From the NCBI RefSeq assembly GCF_013215705.1, contig NZ_JABSQR010000006.1, positions 1 to 64,000 on the forward strand: a DNA stretch of 64,000 nt, read 5' to 3'. This DNA comes from Moritella sp. (GTDB lineage Bacteria; Pseudomonadota; Gammaproteobacteria; Enterobacterales; Moritellaceae). Of this stretch, positions 25,685 to 35,230 are shown piece by piece (position 1 is the stretch's first letter; every line of letters starts with the position of its first letter). Below the pieces are notes generated by a model, which saw only the letters and a list, made by a program, of their open reading frames with translations, ran no database searches and was not told where the DNA came from. A program made the translations under genes and the position numbers.

Positions 25685-26401
25685 CTATAACCACAATTGT
25701 TTAATTGGCGTATCAGGTGAAAAGTGATAATGGATCTGCGCTTGTAATAACTCGGCTGTCGCAATTGCATCCGTTAATGCATCATGTGGCGGATAGGCGG
25801 GTAAATTATAACGTGCGCGGCTATTAGCAAGACGAATAGACCCTTGGCGCCTGGGTTTAAACAGACTAAAAAAGCCCTTATGTTGCGATTCCTGAACATC
25901 GGCTTCAATCTGCATAGTATCGATAACCGGAAACACAATGCCTTCATTAATAAAACTGCGTAGATGATTATCAAAAAAATCACGTTCAATACGGCGGTAA
26001 TGAACCACCACAACTTTGCCTGCTAACGCATCTAATACCGGTTCTAGAATACGCAATAAGTCCGGTGCACCTTTCAAGTCAGTATGAGTAATACCATGAA
26101 TAATAATGGAGTTTTCTTTCAGCTTATCTTCAGGTTCAATATACCAGTGCTGCGCTTGACGACAAAAAATACGCTTCAAATTAAACGGCACCAGGCCAAT
26201 GCTAATAATACTGTTTTGTTCTGAGTCTAGCCCCGTCGTTTCAAAATCTAATGCGACAAAATCAATATCACCTAATTTCGTTTCATCGTGATACGTACCA
26301 GCGCGATAAAAAGACTTTAAACGTTCATCCTTGCTCTGCTCTATTTTCAGTTTATAGAATGCGCCCCAGTTTAAAATCTCTTTATTAATAAAATTGTGCA
26401 T
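25685..26401 (-). CDS. DnaQ-fold 3'-5' exonuclease
   Basis: A 238-residue DEDD-family exonuclease. The first motif Ala-Leu-Asp-Phe-Glu-Thr-Thr-Gly-Leu lies near residues 50-58 (catalytic Asp and Glu). The second acidic residue is in the Arg-Arg-Ile-Glu-Arg-Asp-Phe-Phe region near 137, and the final His-Asp in Pro-Pro-His-Asp-Ala-Leu-Thr-Asp-Ala near 207. It resembles the stand-alone epsilon-like proteins found next to cNMP/CBS nucleotidyltransferases. It starts 9 bp after that gene and is almost surely in the same operon. The partner process is not known. Confidence 0.85.
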   Translation of the reverse strand: MHNFINKEILNWGAFYKLKIEQSKDERLKSFYRAGTYHDETKLGDIDFVALDFETTGLDSEQNSIISIGLVPFNLKRIFCRQAQHWYIEPEDKLKENSIIIHGITHTDLKGAPDLLRILEPVLDALAGKVVVVHYRRIERDFFDNHLRSFINEGIVFPVIDTMQIEADVQESQHKGFFSLFKPRRQGSIRLANSRARYNLPAYPPHDALTDAIATAELLQAQIHYHFSPDTPIKQLWL

Positions 26402-26410
26402 TCATAATCC

Positions 26411-28288
26411 CTACATTTTATTAGCGGTATAACGATACTTTAAAAAGTTCTGGGCGTTACTTAACACCAAAAATGCATCTTTAAGATTACGGCGCTCAAA
26501 TTCCGACATATTTTCTGGTTCAATATTATTATCCGGTTCAATTTCCGATTCTACGTCTAACGCTTGGTGGCGTAAACGCACTAAGGAAATCAATTCCATC
26601 GCATGGTGTAGATCCTGCCCTTTTGACGGCGGTAGGATCCCTGCTTCAATAATATCTTCCAAACGTTCGAATGAATTTTGGGATTGCGAGCCAATCGCTA
26701 ATCCATGCACTCGGATCAAATCGGCCAGCGGCGCTGTACCTCGACGTTTTAAGTTAATGGTATTGTTATGGCGACCATCTTTCTCCATCACAAAGTTTTT
26801 AAAGAAACCCAATGGCGGCGTACGGTTTAAAGCATTACGTGCTAAACATGCTAAGAATCGATTGTTTTTCTTGGCTCGACGTAAGATAAAGGCGTTTAAT
26901 TGTTCAGCCCATTTAACACGACCATAAACACCGGTTAAATCAAAGAAGATAGAACAGTTTAATAACGCTTGTGGGCTTGGATTATCAATCCAGTCAGCAA
27001 AACATTCTTCCCACTGCAATTGCGTTTTACGATGCTCTGGATTAGTTGCCATAATATCGCCTGTACAATAGGTATAACCGCAAGCAGCTAATCCATCACA
27101 GACAAACTTAGATAATTTTTCAAAATATTCGCCATGCAGGACATCATCATAACTATTATCTAAAATAATGCCGTTATCTTGGTCCGTTACTATCAGTTGT
27201 TCATCACGCGCCATCGAGCCCAACGCTAAGAAGCAATAAGGTACCGGCGGCTGACCTAACTCTTCTTCGGCAAGTTCAAGTAATCGCTGTTTAAAGCTGC
27301 GACCAATCTCGGACATTGCACTACCGATCATGTGAGAGTTGGCATCTTCATTCACCATACGCACAAAACAATCTTTGAGCTGTTTAGAAAGTAGCACCAA
27401 GTCTTCAATATTTTGTTGTTGAAAAATACTGCCCGACAATAACAAACTATTTTGTGATTCATACCGAATAATATCAGCCACTTCAATCAGGCCAATCGGC
27501 TGTTTGTTCTTTAGGATAGGTAAATGGTGGACGTTGTAACGTAGCATCATCAGCATCGCTTCCGAGACATAGGCATTATGATCGAGTGACATCAATTCTG
27601 TCGACATGACATCTGAAACAGGGTTATCAACACTAAGACCCGTCGCAATAACTTTTGCACACAAATCATGCTGAGTGATAATACCGACAAAATTGCTGCC
27701 ATCTTCATTGGTAATAGTCGGATCATTAATCAACGCGGCTGAGACACTCTCTTCCGCCATCACCTTAGCAACATCTTGAATTGACGTCGTATTTTTTAAC
27801 ATCACTAAGTCTCGGCTTAATAATGTCTTCACTTTTGAGGTGGTTAATGAGTTGGCATCATCACTATTATCTTCAACCGCTTGTTTTAAACGGATAGTAC
27901 CTTCAACTTCAGAGAAATCAGAAAAAGCTTCATAGCGCTCACAAAAATCATGGAAGATTGCTTCTGGAATACAATAAAGCAGCGTATCTTTTACCGCTTT
28001 AGCAGGAAGTCGAACTTTATTATTCGCCAATAATCCCATCTGGCCAAATATTTCGCCTTGATCCAAGCGGTTGTATAATTCACCTTTGCGGCGGTATATT
28101 TCCACTACGCCACTGCGAATAAAATACAGATCATGGATCTTGTGACCATATTCAATGATCATCGAGTCTGCACGGAAGTATGAGATCTCAATGCTCTTAA
28201 CCACCTCTAACACTGCTTCTTCAGGTAGTTGGTCAAAAGGTTGGTACTGGCTGATAAAGTTTTTAATTTCTAGTAGTTCGATTTCCAT
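26411..28288 (-). CDS. cNMP-binding / CBS / DUF294 nucleotidyltransferase-like signalling protein
   Basis: A 625-residue cytoplasmic protein. Residues 10-125 form a cyclic-nucleotide-binding fold (Gly-Glu-Ile-Phe-Gly-Gln-Met-Gly). Residues 160-285 hold two CBS motifs. Residues 330-470 form the DUF294 nucleotidyltransferase-like domain with Gly-Ser-Met-Ala-Arg-Asp-Glu-Gln and Thr-Asp-Gln-Asp-Asn, which carry metal-binding carboxylates; the DUF294 C-terminal domain completes it. This is the GlnD-like arrangement seen widely in Pseudomonas and Shewanella beside a DnaQ-like exonuclease. It may modify or sense a nucleotide signal. Function unproven. Confidence 0.85.
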   Translation of the reverse strand: MEIELLEIKNFISQYQPFDQLPEEAVLEVVKSIEISYFRADSMIIEYGHKIHDLYFIRSGVVEIYRRKGELYNRLDQGEIFGQMGLLANNKVRLPAKAVKDTLLYCIPEAIFHDFCERYEAFSDFSEVEGTIRLKQAVEDNSDDANSLTTSKVKTLLSRDLVMLKNTTSIQDVAKVMAEESVSAALINDPTITNEDGSNFVGIITQHDLCAKVIATGLSVDNPVSDVMSTELMSLDHNAYVSEAMLMMLRYNVHHLPILKNKQPIGLIEVADIIRYESQNSLLLSGSIFQQQNIEDLVLLSKQLKDCFVRMVNEDANSHMIGSAMSEIGRSFKQRLLELAEEELGQPPVPYCFLALGSMARDEQLIVTDQDNGIILDNSYDDVLHGEYFEKLSKFVCDGLAACGYTYCTGDIMATNPEHRKTQLQWEECFADWIDNPSPQALLNCSIFFDLTGVYGRVKWAEQLNAFILRRAKKNNRFLACLARNALNRTPPLGFFKNFVMEKDGRHNNTINLKRRGTAPLADLIRVHGLAIGSQSQNSFERLEDIIEAGILPPSKGQDLHHAMELISLVRLRHQALDVESEIEPDNNIEPENMSEFERRNLKDAFLVLSNAQNFLKYRYTANKM

Positions 28289-28307
28289 TTTTTACTCGAT
28301 TGATAAT

Positions 28308-28745
28308 TTATTGATATGCCGAGGCGCGTTCAATTAAAGACTCCGCTTGTCGACGTAACAGCCAATCAGCACCCAATGTTATCGCCTTTTCGGCCAATGA
28401 ACGCGCTTGTTTATAACTACCTTGATAAAAATAGCGCTCGCCAAGACGATAATAAGTTTCTGGATAACGTGGCGCAATGCGGATAGCCCGTTCTAACGAG
28501 GCAATCGCACCGTTATTATCGCCATGACTCAGTTGTTTATCAGCACGTTTCATTAACGATAATACCGCAGCAGGCGCTTGAGCCGTATCATCAACAGGTG
28601 CCGGTTTACTTTGTTTTCCCAACGCAGGGACGCTATTATTAGTTTCTTGAACCTGAGTCCCATTCGCGTTATACGTAGGTATTGTGCCACAAGCTGTCAA
28701 CAACCAGGGTAAAGACAACAAGCACACGCGTTTCAATATTTTCAT
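28308..28745 (-). CDS. TPR-containing lipoprotein
   Basis: A 145-residue lipoprotein. The signal ends with lipobox Leu-Thr-Ala-Cys (Cys19). A linker rich in Pro, Ala and Gln follows, and then about two TPR-like helical pairs (residues 75-140, with Gly-Asp-Asn-Asn-Gly-Ala-Ile-Ala-Ser-Leu-Glu-Arg-Ala and Pro-Glu-Thr-Tyr-Tyr-Arg-Leu-Gly). It is probably outer-membrane anchored. Being next to mrcB suggests a role with peptidoglycan synthesis. The start at 28745 gives a canonical signal; the longer frame does not. Confidence 0.8.
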   Translation of the reverse strand: MKILKRVCLLSLPWLLTACGTIPTYNANGTQVQETNNSVPALGKQSKPAPVDDTAQAPAAVLSLMKRADKQLSHGDNNGAIASLERAIRIAPRYPETYYRLGERYFYQGSYKQARSLAEKAITLGADWLLRRQAESLIERASAYQ

Positions 28746-28765
28746 TTTATTTCCACTGTTAATTG

Positions 28766-28880
28766 TCAATGACAACCATTAGTTGTTCAATGATAACTAT
28801 TAATTTTCAATAACAAAGAGTACCGTTCAATAACAAATAGCATTATTCAACAAGATCTCGGAACCATTCAATAACACGCT
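28766..28880. repeat. Array of degenerate 20-21 bp repeats at the mrcB 3' end
   Basis: TCAAT or TCAAC recurs at 28766, 28787, 28807, 28827, 28847 and 28868, spaced 21, 20, 20, 20 and 21 bp. Most units continue as TCAATRACAA. The first two units are alike over nearly their whole length, as are the third and fourth over their first half. The array fills the gap between mrcB and the lipoprotein gene and runs into the last codons of mrcB (stop at 28843). Confidence 0.6.
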
Positions 28881-31122
28881 TAACACCTTGATTGCAGCGT
28901 AATTCAATTTCTGGTTCATAACCACTCACAAAAGGGAGTGGAATAGAGTTAATACAGCTACCTTGACTACCTTGCCCGGTATCTTTATCCACCCAAGCCA
29001 CGGTAATATCTTGTGGTGGCAGATTCTGAATCGGTAATTCCGAACGTTGACGGAAAATATCAGCCCACACACGTAACGCACCACTCGAGCCTGTTAAACC
29101 AATCGAGGCATTATCATCACGTCCCATCCACACGACAGCCATCATGTCACCAGAAAACCCAGCAAACCAACTGTCTCTTAGATTATTGGTCGTGCCCGTT
29201 TTACCAGCAACTTCAAAATCAGGTAACAGCCACTGTAATGCTCTTGCCGAACCTTCATGGGTAACAGCCTGCATAGCATGACGCAACATATAAACCGAGC
29301 TTGCATCAAAACGTTTATCCACTGCTAACGGATAACTCTTCAACACAGTACCGTCAGGCTCAACGACGGCACTAATCGCTAATAAAGGGGTATAAAATCC
29401 ATCCGCAGATAATGTTTGATACATCTGAGCCACAGAAATCGGTGACATATCCACCGCACCTAAAGTAATAGCAGGTAACTCAGGAATAGTTTGCTCGACA
29501 CCCAAGCGACGCAGTGTATCTGCGATCTTATCTAACCCCAATTCGTTACCTAAACGGGCTGTTGATTGATTGTAAGACTTAGCTAACGCGGTATATAACA
29601 GCACCTCACCGTGATCTTTTTTATCATAATTTTTAGGTGACCAAATATCGCCATTGGGTAGATTAAGGTTGTATTCATCATCACTAATTAAAGTGGCCAA
29701 GTTATACTGCTGTGGTTGCTCTAAGGCGGTTAAATACACCGCTGGCTTTATTAACGAACCAACTTGACGTCTTGCATCAATTGCACGGTTAAAACCAGCA
29801 AAACGCGTATTAACACCACCGACAATAGCAATCACCGCGCCTGTATTGGGTCGGGTTATAACAACAGCACCTTCAAGCTTAGCGCTCAACCCATCACGCT
29901 TATGTCGAGCAATGGCTTTTGTTAAACTTGATTCAGCACTGCTTTGCACCAGCGGATCAAAATGGGTAAAAATAGATAACCCATTTTCACTTAAATCTTC
30001 GACTTTATAATCGCGCTGTAATTGCCGGCGCACCAAATCAAGGTAAGCCGGGAATCGTTTCGTGCTACTTGCAGTTTGTTCTCCCATGCCGAGTGGCAGG
30101 GCTTTTGCTGCCGCCGCTAACTCAGTATCCAAACGACCCTCACGTACTGCAATATCCAGCACTAAGTCCCGGCGTTTAAGTGCCCGTTCAGGATTGCGCC
30201 ATGGGTTATAATAACTTGCGCCACGCACGAGTGCGACCAATAACGCTTGTTTATCCAGTGACAGCTCTGCAAGCTGTGTTTTGAAATAATACTGGCTGGC
30301 CAAACCGAAGCCATGAATGGCTCGAGGTCCGTCTTGACCAAGGTAAATTTCGTTAATATAACCTTCTAAGATATCCGTCTTGGAAAAATGAAACTCGAGC
30401 AAAATCGCCATCAAGGCTTCTTGTGCTTTGCGGCTTAAAGTACGTTCAGAACTGAGATAATAATTCTTAACGAGTTGCTCAGTCAGTGTAGATGCGCCTT
30501 GCGCAATACCACCTTGCTTAATATTCGCCACTAACGCACGGGCGATACCACGCAAAGAAATACCAAAATGATCATAAAAACCATCATCTTCAACCGCCAC
30601 TAACATTGCTTGTAACGATTCCGGCACGTCGGACAATTGTACTAATAGTCTATCTTCATTGTGCGCAGGATAGATACCACCAATAACGACGGGCTCTAAA
30701 CGCAATAACGAGGCGCTATCATCAGTGTCAAGCTTCGCTACTAAGCCATTTTTCACTGTCAGTAAAATATTACGTGGCGGTTCTAAACCATCACTAAATT
30801 GAAACCCAGGGGTATAGATATGGACCTGCTCACCTTGGATGTTTGCTTGTCCCGGTTTTGTTGGATAAGCCACAAATTTGTAGCCCAACAAGCCAAGTTC
30901 GGTTTTCAAGTCGGCGACTGTTACGGCTGCACCTTCATATAACTCCAGCGGGCGCGCGTAAACCGTCGATGGTACCGCCCATTGATTTTCATCAAAAGTA
31001 GAACGAATAATCACATCTAAATAAATCATGACTGCGATGCAGATCAACACCGGGATCAATAATAACGTCCACCATAAACCTTTGCGACTTTGGTTGTTAT
31101 CGCCTTTTAATTTCTTACTCAC
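28843..31122 (-). CDS. mrcB: Penicillin-binding protein 1B, bifunctional
   Basis: A 759-residue class A PBP that polymerises and cross-links peptidoglycan. A short basic N-terminus and one membrane span (about 18-40) lead to a UB2H region. The GT51 glycosyltransferase domain follows, with catalytic Glu in Val-Glu-Asp-Asp-Gly-Phe-Tyr-Asp-His (about 190). The transpeptidase has Ser-Leu-Ile-Lys (SxxK, near 465), Ser-Tyr-Asn (SxN) and Lys-Thr-Gly-Thr-Thr. The order matches E. coli PBP1B. The start GTG at 31122 has GAGGGG 5 nt upstream; a frame two codons longer places the start inside that site. Confidence 0.95.
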   Translation of the reverse strand: MSKKLKGDNNQSRKGLWWTLLLIPVLICIAVMIYLDVIIRSTFDENQWAVPSTVYARPLELYEGAAVTVADLKTELGLLGYKFVAYPTKPGQANIQGEQVHIYTPGFQFSDGLEPPRNILLTVKNGLVAKLDTDDSASLLRLEPVVIGGIYPAHNEDRLLVQLSDVPESLQAMLVAVEDDGFYDHFGISLRGIARALVANIKQGGIAQGASTLTEQLVKNYYLSSERTLSRKAQEALMAILLEFHFSKTDILEGYINEIYLGQDGPRAIHGFGLASQYYFKTQLAELSLDKQALLVALVRGASYYNPWRNPERALKRRDLVLDIAVREGRLDTELAAAAKALPLGMGEQTASSTKRFPAYLDLVRRQLQRDYKVEDLSENGLSIFTHFDPLVQSSAESSLTKAIARHKRDGLSAKLEGAVVITRPNTGAVIAIVGGVNTRFAGFNRAIDARRQVGSLIKPAVYLTALEQPQQYNLATLISDDEYNLNLPNGDIWSPKNYDKKDHGEVLLYTALAKSYNQSTARLGNELGLDKIADTLRRLGVEQTIPELPAITLGAVDMSPISVAQMYQTLSADGFYTPLLAISAVVEPDGTVLKSYPLAVDKRFDASSVYMLRHAMQAVTHEGSARALQWLLPDFEVAGKTGTTNNLRDSWFAGFSGDMMAVVWMGRDDNASIGLTGSSGALRVWADIFRQRSELPIQNLPPQDITVAWVDKDTGQGSQGSCINSIPLPFVSGYEPEIELRCNQGVKRVIEWFRDLVE

Positions 31123-31560
31123 AAGCACCCCTCGTTGCCATTGTGCCGTTAAACGACAACGGATTTTAATCTATTACTATTAACGGATAATAACATAGTA
31201 AATACTCCCTCATCGAGAATTGAATTTAAAGTCATCGCCAATACATTGAATTGTAGATGAGACTTAAAATCAGCATTTATACCCCGTATTTAACCCATCA
31301 TCTTTACTAGCAAATTTATTATAAAACGACAATTACCTCTACTCCGCCCCCCTTCAAGTGAAATAGTAAGTAATTGTATTGTAAAACAATCTTTTCCCCC
31401 TACTAAATCAAATAAAACGAACCAAAAACACTAGATAAATATCATTAAAATAGTTTCATTCATTAGATAATCGACTGATAAATAGCTTATATTATAGCGA
31501 AATTGATTCTTGTAACTATGATTAAAAAAACACGTCTTAGTTCACATAAATTAAGGATCA
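31123..31560. other. Divergent intergenic region between mrcB and the outer-membrane protein gene
   Basis: About 440 bp of A+T-rich DNA. It carries the mrcB leader on one side and the OMP leader on the other, with TATATT/TATTAT boxes near 31488-31496 that could be a -10. I see no gene, repeat or hairpin worth naming. Confidence 0.4.
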
Positions 31561-32052
31561 ATGATGAATAAATTACTCCCTCTCATTTTATCACTCAGTA
31601 CAGTAGCTGCATCATCTGCACTTGCTGAAGATAAAACATCAGGTGATGTCGACTTTTACCTTGGTGCTAAAACGGGTTATCTATATACCGCATTTGACGA
31701 ACTCGATCCAAAAATCCCTGCTACTTTTCTGATTGGTATTCAAAAGAGTGGCTTCGGCTTAGAGTTTGAAGGAACCTTTGTCGATATGGATGAAAACAAT
31801 ATTGATTTTGAATACGAATCTTACGCTATCTACGCAGCCTATCGAACACCGGGTAAATTCTACGCCAAATTAAGAGCGGGTTATTTAGAGGAAACATTAA
31901 AATCAAATACGCGGAAGTGGGAAGACGACGGTTTTTCTGGCGGTGTACTATTTGGTATTGAGCTCAGCGATGCATTTACGATAGAAGCAGGCTATACAGT
32001 GATTGAAGCTGATTTAAAATATTTTAGTTTAGGCGGGAATGTTCATTTCTGA
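31561..32052 (+). CDS. Small outer-membrane beta-barrel protein
   Basis: A 163-residue protein with a signal peptide (about 1-22, ending Ser-Ala-Leu-Ala). Eight alternating strands follow, and the protein ends on Gly-Gly-Asn-Val-His-Phe with the C-terminal Phe recognised by the BAM complex. It resembles the OmpA-transmembrane / OprF-like 8-strand barrels without a peptidoglycan domain. Function unknown. AAGGA lies just upstream; the second of two tandem ATGs (31564) is equally possible as the start. Confidence 0.75.
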   Translation: MMNKLLPLILSLSTVAASSALAEDKTSGDVDFYLGAKTGYLYTAFDELDPKIPATFLIGIQKSGFGLEFEGTFVDMDENNIDFEYESYAIYAAYRTPGKFYAKLRAGYLEETLKSNTRKWEDDGFSGGVLFGIELSDAFTIEAGYTVIEADLKYFSLGGNVHF

Positions 32053-32055
32053 CAA

Positions 32056-32088
32056 AAAGGGATAGTCAATTGCTTGAGCTATCCCTTT
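32056..32088. terminator. Bidirectional terminator
   Basis: AAAGGGATAG (32056-32065) and CTATCCCTTT (32079-32088) form a 10-bp stem between convergent genes, with an A tract before and T residues after. Confidence 0.85.
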
Positions 32089-32113
32089 GACACAAATTGT
32101 TAAGCGCTAATGG

Positions 32114-33340
32114 TTAAGCTTTAGCGACTTTTAATTTGAGTTCTTCTTTCGCTAAGACAGCTGCTTTATCAACAGGCTTAGTAAAGAATGCAATCACAGT
32201 AACTGCCACTAGTAATGCTGCGAAAGCAAAATAAGTGTTGTTAGTTGAACCTGCAACAGTTGCTAGGAAACCACCGAAGAAACCAGATACACCCCATGAA
32301 GAATAAAGGATGCCGAAGTTAGTACCGTAAGTTTTTAGACCGTAGTTATCAGCCGTAATCGTTGGGAATACACTTAGTAGTGCACCGTATGACATTGCAC
32401 CAATTGCAATCGCAACCATAAGCGGCATTTGCGTTGTAATTGTAGTGAAGAATGCCATGTTACCCGCTTGCATTAAGAATACTAAAGCAAGTGTATTTAC
32501 ACGACCAATCTTATCAGAAACTAAACCACCAACAATACGGCCACCAGTATTAAAGATAGCAAGTAATACAACACTGAATGCAATTTGCTCTGATGTCAGG
32601 CCGATTGATTTACTGATGTTACCAATACTACCAATAAGCATGATACCTGCAGCAGCTGAAACCATGAACATTACCCATAACTGGTAAAATTGAGGTGTTT
32701 TCAGCATTTGTTGCCAGCTAAGGTTGATATCATCGCTTGATGCAGCCGCTTTTGCTTCAGATGGGTCTGCAACATAACCAGCAGGTGGAGCAACAAGTAG
32801 AGACGCTAATGGAATAGCGATTACTAATAGGCCAGCACCTAAGATTTTGAATGTATCGTAGATACCGTAAGTTTCAATAAGGTTTGTAGATAATGGCGCT
32901 AGGTATACAGAAGCAAGTCCGAAACCACCCGCAGTTAAACCACTCACTAAACCTTTTTTACCTTTTGGCCACCATTTCATCGCACTTGGGCTAATACATG
33001 CGTATGAGAAACCAATACCAGCACCAACAATACCACCAAAGGTAAATTCAAGTTCTGCTAAAGTCGTAGTGTAACCTGAAGCAATAAGACCAAGACCAAC
33101 TAGCGTTACACCAAGCATAGCCACTTTTTTAGGACCAATCTTGTCTTGTAAGATACCAGCAATAAGTAAACAAGTAGCAAATGTGAAAACAGCAATTTTA
33201 TACGGTGCTTTTACATCTGCGGCATCAACGTTTAACGCTTCTGCTAGAGGTACAGTGAAAACACCCCATGCGTATAATATACCGATTGTTAAGTTAATGC
33301 CGATGCCAGCTAATAGGATTTGCAGTGGTTTATTACTCAT
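32114..33340 (-). CDS. OFA-family MFS transporter (oxalate/formate antiporter-like)
   Basis: A 408-residue, 12-span major facilitator protein. The opening Gly-Ile-Gly-Ile-Asn-Leu-Thr-Ile-Gly-Ile-Leu-Tyr-Ala-Trp-Gly-Val-Phe is characteristic of the OFA subgroup (OxlT, YhjX). The MFS loop Gly-Arg-Ile-Val-Gly-Gly-Leu-Val-Ser-Asp-Lys-Ile-Gly-Arg is near residues 268-281. It should exchange or import a small monocarboxylate or dicarboxylate, but OFA substrates are not predictable. A 13-bp palindrome lies 21 bp upstream of the start. Confidence 0.85.
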   Translation of the reverse strand: MSNKPLQILLAGIGINLTIGILYAWGVFTVPLAEALNVDAADVKAPYKIAVFTFATCLLIAGILQDKIGPKKVAMLGVTLVGLGLIASGYTTTLAELEFTFGGIVGAGIGFSYACISPSAMKWWPKGKKGLVSGLTAGGFGLASVYLAPLSTNLIETYGIYDTFKILGAGLLVIAIPLASLLVAPPAGYVADPSEAKAAASSDDINLSWQQMLKTPQFYQLWVMFMVSAAAGIMLIGSIGNISKSIGLTSEQIAFSVVLLAIFNTGGRIVGGLVSDKIGRVNTLALVFLMQAGNMAFFTTITTQMPLMVAIAIGAMSYGALLSVFPTITADNYGLKTYGTNFGILYSSWGVSGFFGGFLATVAGSTNNTYFAFAALLVAVTVIAFFTKPVDKAAVLAKEELKLKVAKA

Positions 33341-33744
33341 TATTGCCTCAAAATTACAAAGATTGCGGCAATCTACACGTTTTGTGATCTAGGTACAACT
33401 TTTAATTTAAAATATCGTATTTTTGTTGATATAAAACACAAACAGAACGGAGTGTCACAGGTTGAGCTCGTATAATAGCTGTTATTTACAGTTAAACAGA
33501 CCTAAAGCAACCAATAAGCAATATATTAATAACATCCGATCTTTAGTTTTTATTATACCTACCCTATTGAGGTACACTCATTCATCATATCGCACAAAGT
33601 GGCAACTTTTTTATACCTAGAATGATTGCAGCACCGAATTCATCAATCGACATTACCACCTTAGTTAATAAATGGCTTTAGTTAATGAATAACCTTGATT
33701 GATGACTTACTCATTCTAATTCAATACTAAATCCCAGAAATAAA
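33341..33744. other. Intergenic region upstream of the OFA transporter
   Basis: About 400 bp without a gene. It holds GATTGC-G-GCAATC (33361-33373), a palindrome with 6-bp arms, 21 bp before the transporter start. The central spacing suits a protein site rather than a hairpin. Elsewhere nothing is recognisable. Confidence 0.4.
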
Positions 33745-33766
33745 AATGAGTGCCGAAGCACCCATT
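33745..33766 (-). terminator. Terminator of the aspartate aminotransferase gene
   Basis: On the minus strand AATGGGTGC and GCACTCATT form a 9-bp stem (one G-T pair) around a TTCG loop, followed by TTTATTT. Confidence 0.85.
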
Positions 33767-33813
33767 TCATTATTCGCTATATAGCCAGTTAGTCATTAAT
33801 CATCGAGTAACGA

Positions 33814-35004
33814 TTAAAGAACCGCGGCAATCGCTTTACATAGCGGTTGCATGTTGTTTTTAGTCATACCAGCTACGCTGATACGGCCAGAACCAACGAT
33901 ATAAACAGCATGCTCATCTTTCAATGTCGCCACTTGTTCTTTAGTAAGACCCGAGAATGAGAACATACCATTCTGACGAGTAATAAAGCTATAGTCGTCA
34001 GTCACCCCCATTTCAGCAAGTGTTGCTACAAATAGTTCACGCATTTCGTGAATACGTACACGCATTTCAGCTACTTCTGCAATCCATTGTTTACGTAATA
34101 CTTCATCATCAAGAATAATTGCAACAACGGCCGCACCATGTGCAGGTGGGTTTGAATAGTTGGCACGAATACCTGATTTAATTTGGCTAAATGCCGCAGC
34201 CGCAACATCTTTATCTTTCGCTACGAGCGTTAAACCGCCAACACGTTCGTTGTATAAACCAAAGTTTTTAGAGAATGAATTAGCCACTAATAGTTCTTCA
34301 CAATGCTCTGTGAATACACGTAGACCAGCAGCATCTTCTTCTACACCTGTTGCAAAACCTTGGTATGCAAAATCAAACAGTGGTAATAACTTTTTGTTCG
34401 CGCATAACTGCGCAAGTGTAGTCCACTGTTCAAGCGTAGGATCAATACCGGTTGGGTTATGGCAGCAGCCATGGAAAAGCACCACGTCACCCGCTTCAGC
34501 TTCAGCTAAAGAAGCTAACATAGCATTAAAATCTAAGTCACGTGTTTCTGCGTTATAATAAGCATACTGCTTGACTTCTAGGCCCGCAGTATTAAACACA
34601 TTACCGTGATTTGCCCATGTTGGGTTACTTACCCAAATACGATCACTGGTTAAATGACTTTTGATAAAATCTGCAGCTGTACGTAGTGCACCAGTACCAC
34701 CCGGTGCTTGTGCTGTGATTGCACGTTGCTGAGTTACAACCTCGCTATCGGCACCAAATAATAGTTTTTGTACTGCCGACGCATAGGCTTTATGGCCTTC
34801 AATACTCAAATAACTTTTACTTTTCTCTTCATTAATTAGCTTTTGCTCTGCTAATTTAACTGATTTTAGGATAGGAGTTTGGCCGGTTTCATCTTTATAA
34901 ATACCCACACCTAAATTGATTTTTTCGGCACGTGGATCTTTAACAAATTCTTCTGTTAAACCTAAGATTGGATCTGCTGCTGCTGTAACGATTTTCTCAA
35001 ACAT
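33814..35004 (-). CDS. aspC: Aspartate aminotransferase (aromatic aminotransferase family)
   Basis: A 396-residue PLP enzyme, nearly colinear with E. coli AspC. The PLP lysine is in [14 protein letters not shown] (about 246). [10 protein letters not shown] is near 180 and Arg-Ala-Asn-Tyr-Ser-Asn-Pro-Pro near 280. It interconverts aspartate/oxaloacetate with glutamate/2-oxoglutarate and may also use aromatic amino acids. It stands alone with its own terminator. Confidence 0.9.
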   Translation of the reverse strand: MFEKIVTAAADPILGLTEEFVKDPRAEKINLGVGIYKDETGQTPILKSVKLAEQKLINEEKSKSYLSIEGHKAYASAVQKLLFGADSEVVTQQRAITAQAPGGTGALRTAADFIKSHLTSDRIWVSNPTWANHGNVFNTAGLEVKQYAYYNAETRDLDFNAMLASLAEAEAGDVVLFHGCCHNPTGIDPTLEQWTTLAQLCANKKLLPLFDFAYQGFATGVEEDAAGLRVFTEHCEELLVANSFSKNFGLYNERVGGLTLVAKDKDVAAAAFSQIKSGIRANYSNPPAHGAAVVAIILDDEVLRKQWIAEVAEMRVRIHEMRELFVATLAEMGVTDDYSFITRQNGMFSFSGLTKEQVATLKDEHAVYIVGSGRISVAGMTKNNMQPLCKAIAAVL

Positions 35005-35163
35005 GGTATTCCCTATCTGTTTGTAATTAAACTACGTATTAAATCTAAGATTTGACTTATTTATACCATCACAACCCCTAAATTCATAGCGATGTGACGA
35101 AAAAATAACAGAGATATAAGAAATAAATACAGAGATGAATCATCCCTTATTTGAAAATAAAAA

Positions 35164-35190
35164 AAGGAGCCTTTCGGCTCCTTCAGGTTT
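35164..35190 (-). terminator. Terminator of pntB
   Basis: AAGGAGCC (35164-35171) and GGCTCCTT (35176-35183) form an 8-bp stem with a 4-nt loop. On the minus strand it is followed by a run of Ts. Confidence 0.9.
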
Positions 35191-35230
35191 CAAAAAATCT
35201 TGTATAATTTTACCAATACTGACAAAACAA

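Noticed and set aside
33383-33400. CRP site near TGTGATCTAGGTACAA upstream of the OFA transporter
   Set aside because: Only the first half matches; the second half fails the TCACA consensus.
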